Assembly (NCBI GenBank): GCA_049680625.1
Contig: JBAUID010000149.1
Location: 1-8,987, forward strand
DNA length: 8,987 nt
Source of the DNA: JAUIAI01 sp049680625
Lineage (GTDB): Bacteria; Pseudomonadota; Gammaproteobacteria; Burkholderiales; Burkholderiaceae_E
Reading direction: 5' to 3'
The number at the start of each line of letters is the position of its first letter. The stretch's first letter is position 1. Positions 7,277 to 8,987 of the stretch are shown here, one piece after another. Under the pieces are notes generated by a model, which ran no database searches, was not told the origin of the DNA, and saw nothing but the letters and a program-made list of their open reading frames with translations. Both the position numbers and the translations under genes were made by a program.

Positions 7277-7902
7277 ATATCCTCCTGTGGGTTATTCGCC
7301 ATGAATCTGGATTGTTCGAATGGCGTGAGTGAGATGATAGCGGTGCGCGCGTTGGCGTCTTCAACCGGCACGGTCACTTTGCCTTCGGCATTCTCGAAAA
7401 CCAGTTGCCCCGCCGTATTGGTGGTGCCGTACGCTTGCCAGCGGCCAGTCTGTTGCCCGGTAAATGCACCGGTCCCGGCGGTGGAATGACTCGAGCCGCC
7501 CATCGCGTGTACAAAACTGCCCTCAGCGCACAGGCGTAGCGTGGTGCGTTCTGAATAGCCGCTGCCGGTGCGGTATATGCGCAGGGTTTGGCCGTTGAGT
7601 GCTTGTTGCCAGCTGTTGGCGGCGCCGGATGGTTTGGTGTTGGCGTTGTCGTTCGTCTTAAGCACTGCCAGGCTGTCGGCAGCAGCGAATGCGGCGCTGC
7701 GGGCCGCGGTGAAGTGTTGATCTGCGGCCAGCACAACAAAAGATACGGCGGTGCCATTGGGCATTAAGCGCACGGCACCCATCGCCTGTACGGGGTCTGA
7801 TGCGCCGTTGACCCGATAGTTGACGGTTGACAGATTGCCACGCTGCGCGGGTGCGCCGGTTGGGGTAAGTAAGATGGTGTCCAGTGGTACGGGTTGTTGC
7901 AA
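7264..7902 (-). CDS. Hypothetical protein with lipocalin-like C-terminal region; start uncertain
   Basis: I do not recognise the family firmly. From TTG 7902 the protein has 212 residues. Residues about 98-180 follow a pattern I know from the C-terminal region of many uncharacterised bacterial proteins: W--AL-G-TL, a Gly/Ser-rich segment, LRLCAEGSF, a second Gly/Ser/Thr-rich segment, GRWQAYG, and a short beta-rich end (LVFENAEGKVTV). This suggests a small beta-barrel. Residues 1-60 look like a mixed beta region, with no signal peptide or membrane segment. The frame stays open upstream through a convincing coding stretch (NAAQYDALYATKAQVRALL) with no ATG, GTG or TTG. The natural start may be CTG 7957-7959, which overlaps the DUF2786 stop as CTGA and would give 231 residues; alternatively the 5' end has been damaged. 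It ends 13 bp inside the SDR gene. Confidence 0.6.
   Translation of the reverse strand: MQQPVPLDTILLTPTGAPAQRGNLSTVNYRVNGASDPVQAMGAVRLMPNGTAVSFVVLAADQHFTAARSAAFAAADSLAVLKTNDNANTKPSGAANSWQQALNGQTLRIYRTGSGYSERTTLRLCAEGSFVHAMGGSSHSTAGTGAFTGQQTGRWQAYGTTNTAGQLVFENAEGKVTVPVEDANARTAIISLTPFEQSRFMANNPQEDICRT
7281..7286 (-). promoter_or_regulatory. Ribosome binding site of the SDR gene
   Basis: On the minus strand AGGAGG is followed by four bases (ATAT) and then ATG (7276). It is a consensus-strength site lying wholly inside the coding end of the upstream hypothetical gene, which favours translational coupling. Confidence 0.8.
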
Positions 7903-7955
7903 CAGGGCGCGTACCTGCGCCTTCGTGGCGTAAAGCGCATCATATTGTGCCGCGT

Positions 7956-8609
7956 TCAGCCCGACTTGATCTGCGTATTCAAGCCAGTATTCGAACCGGC
8001 CTCTTGCCCGGCACCGTAAGCCTGTTTCGAATAGACGGCAGATTTGCGAGTCGTGGTTCGCTGAACACCAAACTCGGATTGCACCATGCCCATTTTTACC
8101 AGGACCAATGAGCGTCCGTCGGACAGTTCAACCTGCGCTTCGCGTTCGTCCGCCATTTGCAGTAAACGGTTTTGTATTTCACTGGCAAACCCGTTTCTGA
8201 ACGAGCCGCCGCTGGCGCGGCCACTGATGCGGGCGTCCCGGTGATACGCCAGGTAAACCTGGCACTGCCAGTCGCATGCACTCACCAGGTAGTCCAGCAT
8301 CAGGCGTGCGGCCAGGCAGTCCTGCTCGAAGCCGTCAAACCGCACCCCGCCGGGAACACCGGTGGCCAGCACGTCATTGAGCTTCGCCACCCCCAGGGCC
8401 ATGGCGCTGATCCATCCCGGCAATCTCTTGTTGGCATAACGCCCGATTTCGGCGCCGAATGGCGAGGTCTCCAGGTCGCGCGCCTGGATGTTGTGCTCGT
8501 CCATGAGTTTTCGGCAACGGCGGGCCGCAACTGCGGCTTCGTTGGGTGAGCTGACATCCTGGCTCATTGCATAGAGCTTGCGAATGCGCTCGATAATTTT
8601 TTCGTCCAT
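7956..8609 (-). CDS. DUF2786 domain-containing protein
   Basis: This 217-residue protein of unknown function is probably cytoplasmic. Residues about 4-45 (IIERIRKLYAMSQD, NEAAVAARRCRKLMDEHNI) match the DUF2786 pattern of two short helices with a conserved N-E-A and A---A--LM--HNI. The rest (ICD-like core around DCLAARLMLDYLVSACDWQ, then SFRNGFASEIQNRL, LVLVK, and AYGAGQEAG near the end) fits the region usually found after DUF2786. The AYGAGQEAG---LN tail matches the normal end of such proteins, so the stop at 7956-7958 looks natural. ATG 8609 sits at the start of the domain with no clear Shine-Dalgarno upstream. It is probably the first gene of the minus-strand group. DUF2786 genes are often seen in phage and accessory regions; nothing else here indicates a prophage. 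Confidence 0.85.
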   Translation of the reverse strand: MDEKIIERIRKLYAMSQDVSSPNEAAVAARRCRKLMDEHNIQARDLETSPFGAEIGRYANKRLPGWISAMALGVAKLNDVLATGVPGGVRFDGFEQDCLAARLMLDYLVSACDWQCQVYLAYHRDARISGRASGGSFRNGFASEIQNRLLQMADEREAQVELSDGRSLVLVKMGMVQSEFGVQRTTTRKSAVYSKQAYGAGQEAGSNTGLNTQIKSG

Positions 8610-8760
8610 GGTGCGGTATTAGTCGAATAAGCGGTTCGTGGGTGGCTGGCATTAAAATTATAATCGCCGGGCTTGCCAGGCCCGACGGCGGCACCTTACC
8701 CATTCAGGCACCGCTCTGTTTAGACGGAGTCGGACTTTCAAATAATCCGCGGCGAGGCGG
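8610..8760. other. Upstream region of the DUF2786 gene
   Basis: Apart from the hairpin and AT-rich element I see no gene here. The plus-strand frames contain stops and show no recognisable domain. Confidence 0.45.
8651..8687 (-). promoter_or_regulatory. GC-rich hairpin followed by AT-rich tract with TATAAT (possible terminator and/or promoter)
   Basis: On the minus strand an 8-pair stem (CGTCGGGC with GCCCGGCG, one T-G pair, 7-nt loop; 8687-8665) is followed by ATTATAATTTTAAT (8664-8651). This resembles an intrinsic terminator for something transcribed leftward from beyond the window. ATTATAAT (8657-8664) is also a perfect palindrome, so TATAAT reads on both strands. The minus-strand copy lies about 48 nt before the DUF2786 start, a good place for a -10 box. 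No good -35 box is visible at the right spacing. Confidence 0.35.
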
Positions 8761-8987
8761 ACGTTGCTGAATGACACATTACCCATTTGATCGCCGAGCT
8801 GAGCGGCTTGATTCGAAAGTACAAGGGTAAGTTTTTGCTCACCCGTGAAGCCAAACGACTAATGGACAGCCAGGGGCTGGCGGGCATTTCCGGCTGCGGC
8901 CGATGAAGTGCCCGAAAGTGCCTGGAGCACACCTGACGATACGGTGAAGCGGTGTTACCGCACGCGTGCTATCGACCGGTTTGCCGA
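8761..8987 (+). pseudogene. Decayed fragments of a hypothetical gene, running off the right edge
   Basis: Two protein-like pieces lie in different plus-strand frames. The first, 8787-8888, reads IAELSGLIRKYKGKFLLT then REAKRLMDSQGLAGI. It is preceded in another frame by NDTLP (8770-8784), so a one-base shift near 8784 would join them. The second, about 8896-8987, reads ADEVPESAWSTPDDTVKRC then YRTRAIDRFA. I recall proteins in which a segment like IRKYKGKFLLT is followed some 60-80 residues later by one like STPEE-VR-CY-LR-LERFA. On that memory, this copy has lost the middle and gained frameshifts. I cannot give the family a secure name. No start codon, ribosome binding site or uninterrupted frame supports an intact gene. 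Confidence 0.45.

Noticed and set aside
8172..8549. Plus-strand frame of 125 residues with ATG
   Set aside because: It is the complement of the DUF2786 gene, whose minus-strand product shows clear family motifs.
7264..8609. DUF2786 and the hypothetical gene as one protein made by programmed -1 frameshifting
   Set aside because: A -1 shift would join the frames, but the sequence before the stop (TCG GGC TGA) is not a standard slippery heptamer, and the DUF2786 tail looks like a natural end.
1..8987. CRISPR array, tRNA, rRNA, IS element or defence system
   Set aside because: I saw no regularly spaced repeats, no clover-leaf candidates, no transposase motifs and no nuclease or toxin-antitoxin pair on either strand.

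Overview
The window looks like a stretch of a mid-to-high GC proteobacterial chromosome. A beta-proteobacterium (Burkholderiales-like) is my guess from the gene families and their order. No rRNA, tRNA, IS element or CRISPR array is visible, and I cannot name the species from sequence alone.

Left edge (1-638): the C-terminal part of a calcineurin-like metallophosphoesterase, cut by the window start inside its GNHE motif. It is followed by about 410 bp (639-1048) with no intact gene. On the minus strand this gap carries a decayed fragment of a short-chain dehydrogenase/reductase (SDR). That fragment aligns without gaps to the intact SDR at 6524-7276 further along the window.

Centre (1049-6429, plus strand): a compact branched-chain amino-acid/amide type (HAAT) ABC importer in the order binding protein, LivH-like and LivM-like permeases, LivG-like and LivF-like ATPases. 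A CnbZ-like deaminase homologue (RidA-like) follows 27 bp later. The permease and ATPase genes overlap by 4-8 bp (ATGA junctions and similar), so one translationally coupled operon is likely. The deaminase-like gene at the end suggests that the imported substrate is an amino- or amide-bearing organic acid catabolised inside the cell, not simply leucine, isoleucine or valine. That is inference from context.

Right part (8609 down to 6524, minus strand): a convergent three-gene group. It holds a DUF2786 protein, then a hypothetical protein with a lipocalin-like C-terminal pattern, then the intact SDR. The DUF2786 and hypothetical genes meet in a CTGA junction with no standard start codon. The hypothetical gene overlaps the SDR by 13 bp, with the SDR's strong AGGAGG lying inside it.

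Right edge (8610-8987): a 378 bp stretch without an intact gene. It has a GC-rich hairpin next to an ATTATAAT palindrome (a possible terminator and/or promoter for the minus-strand group). Beyond that are two out-of-frame plus-strand pieces of a decayed gene running off the window.

I found no clearly new system. The points most worth following are the paired intact and decayed SDR copies flanking the transporter operon, the importer plus deaminase combination, and the unusual start of the hypothetical gene at 7902-7959.
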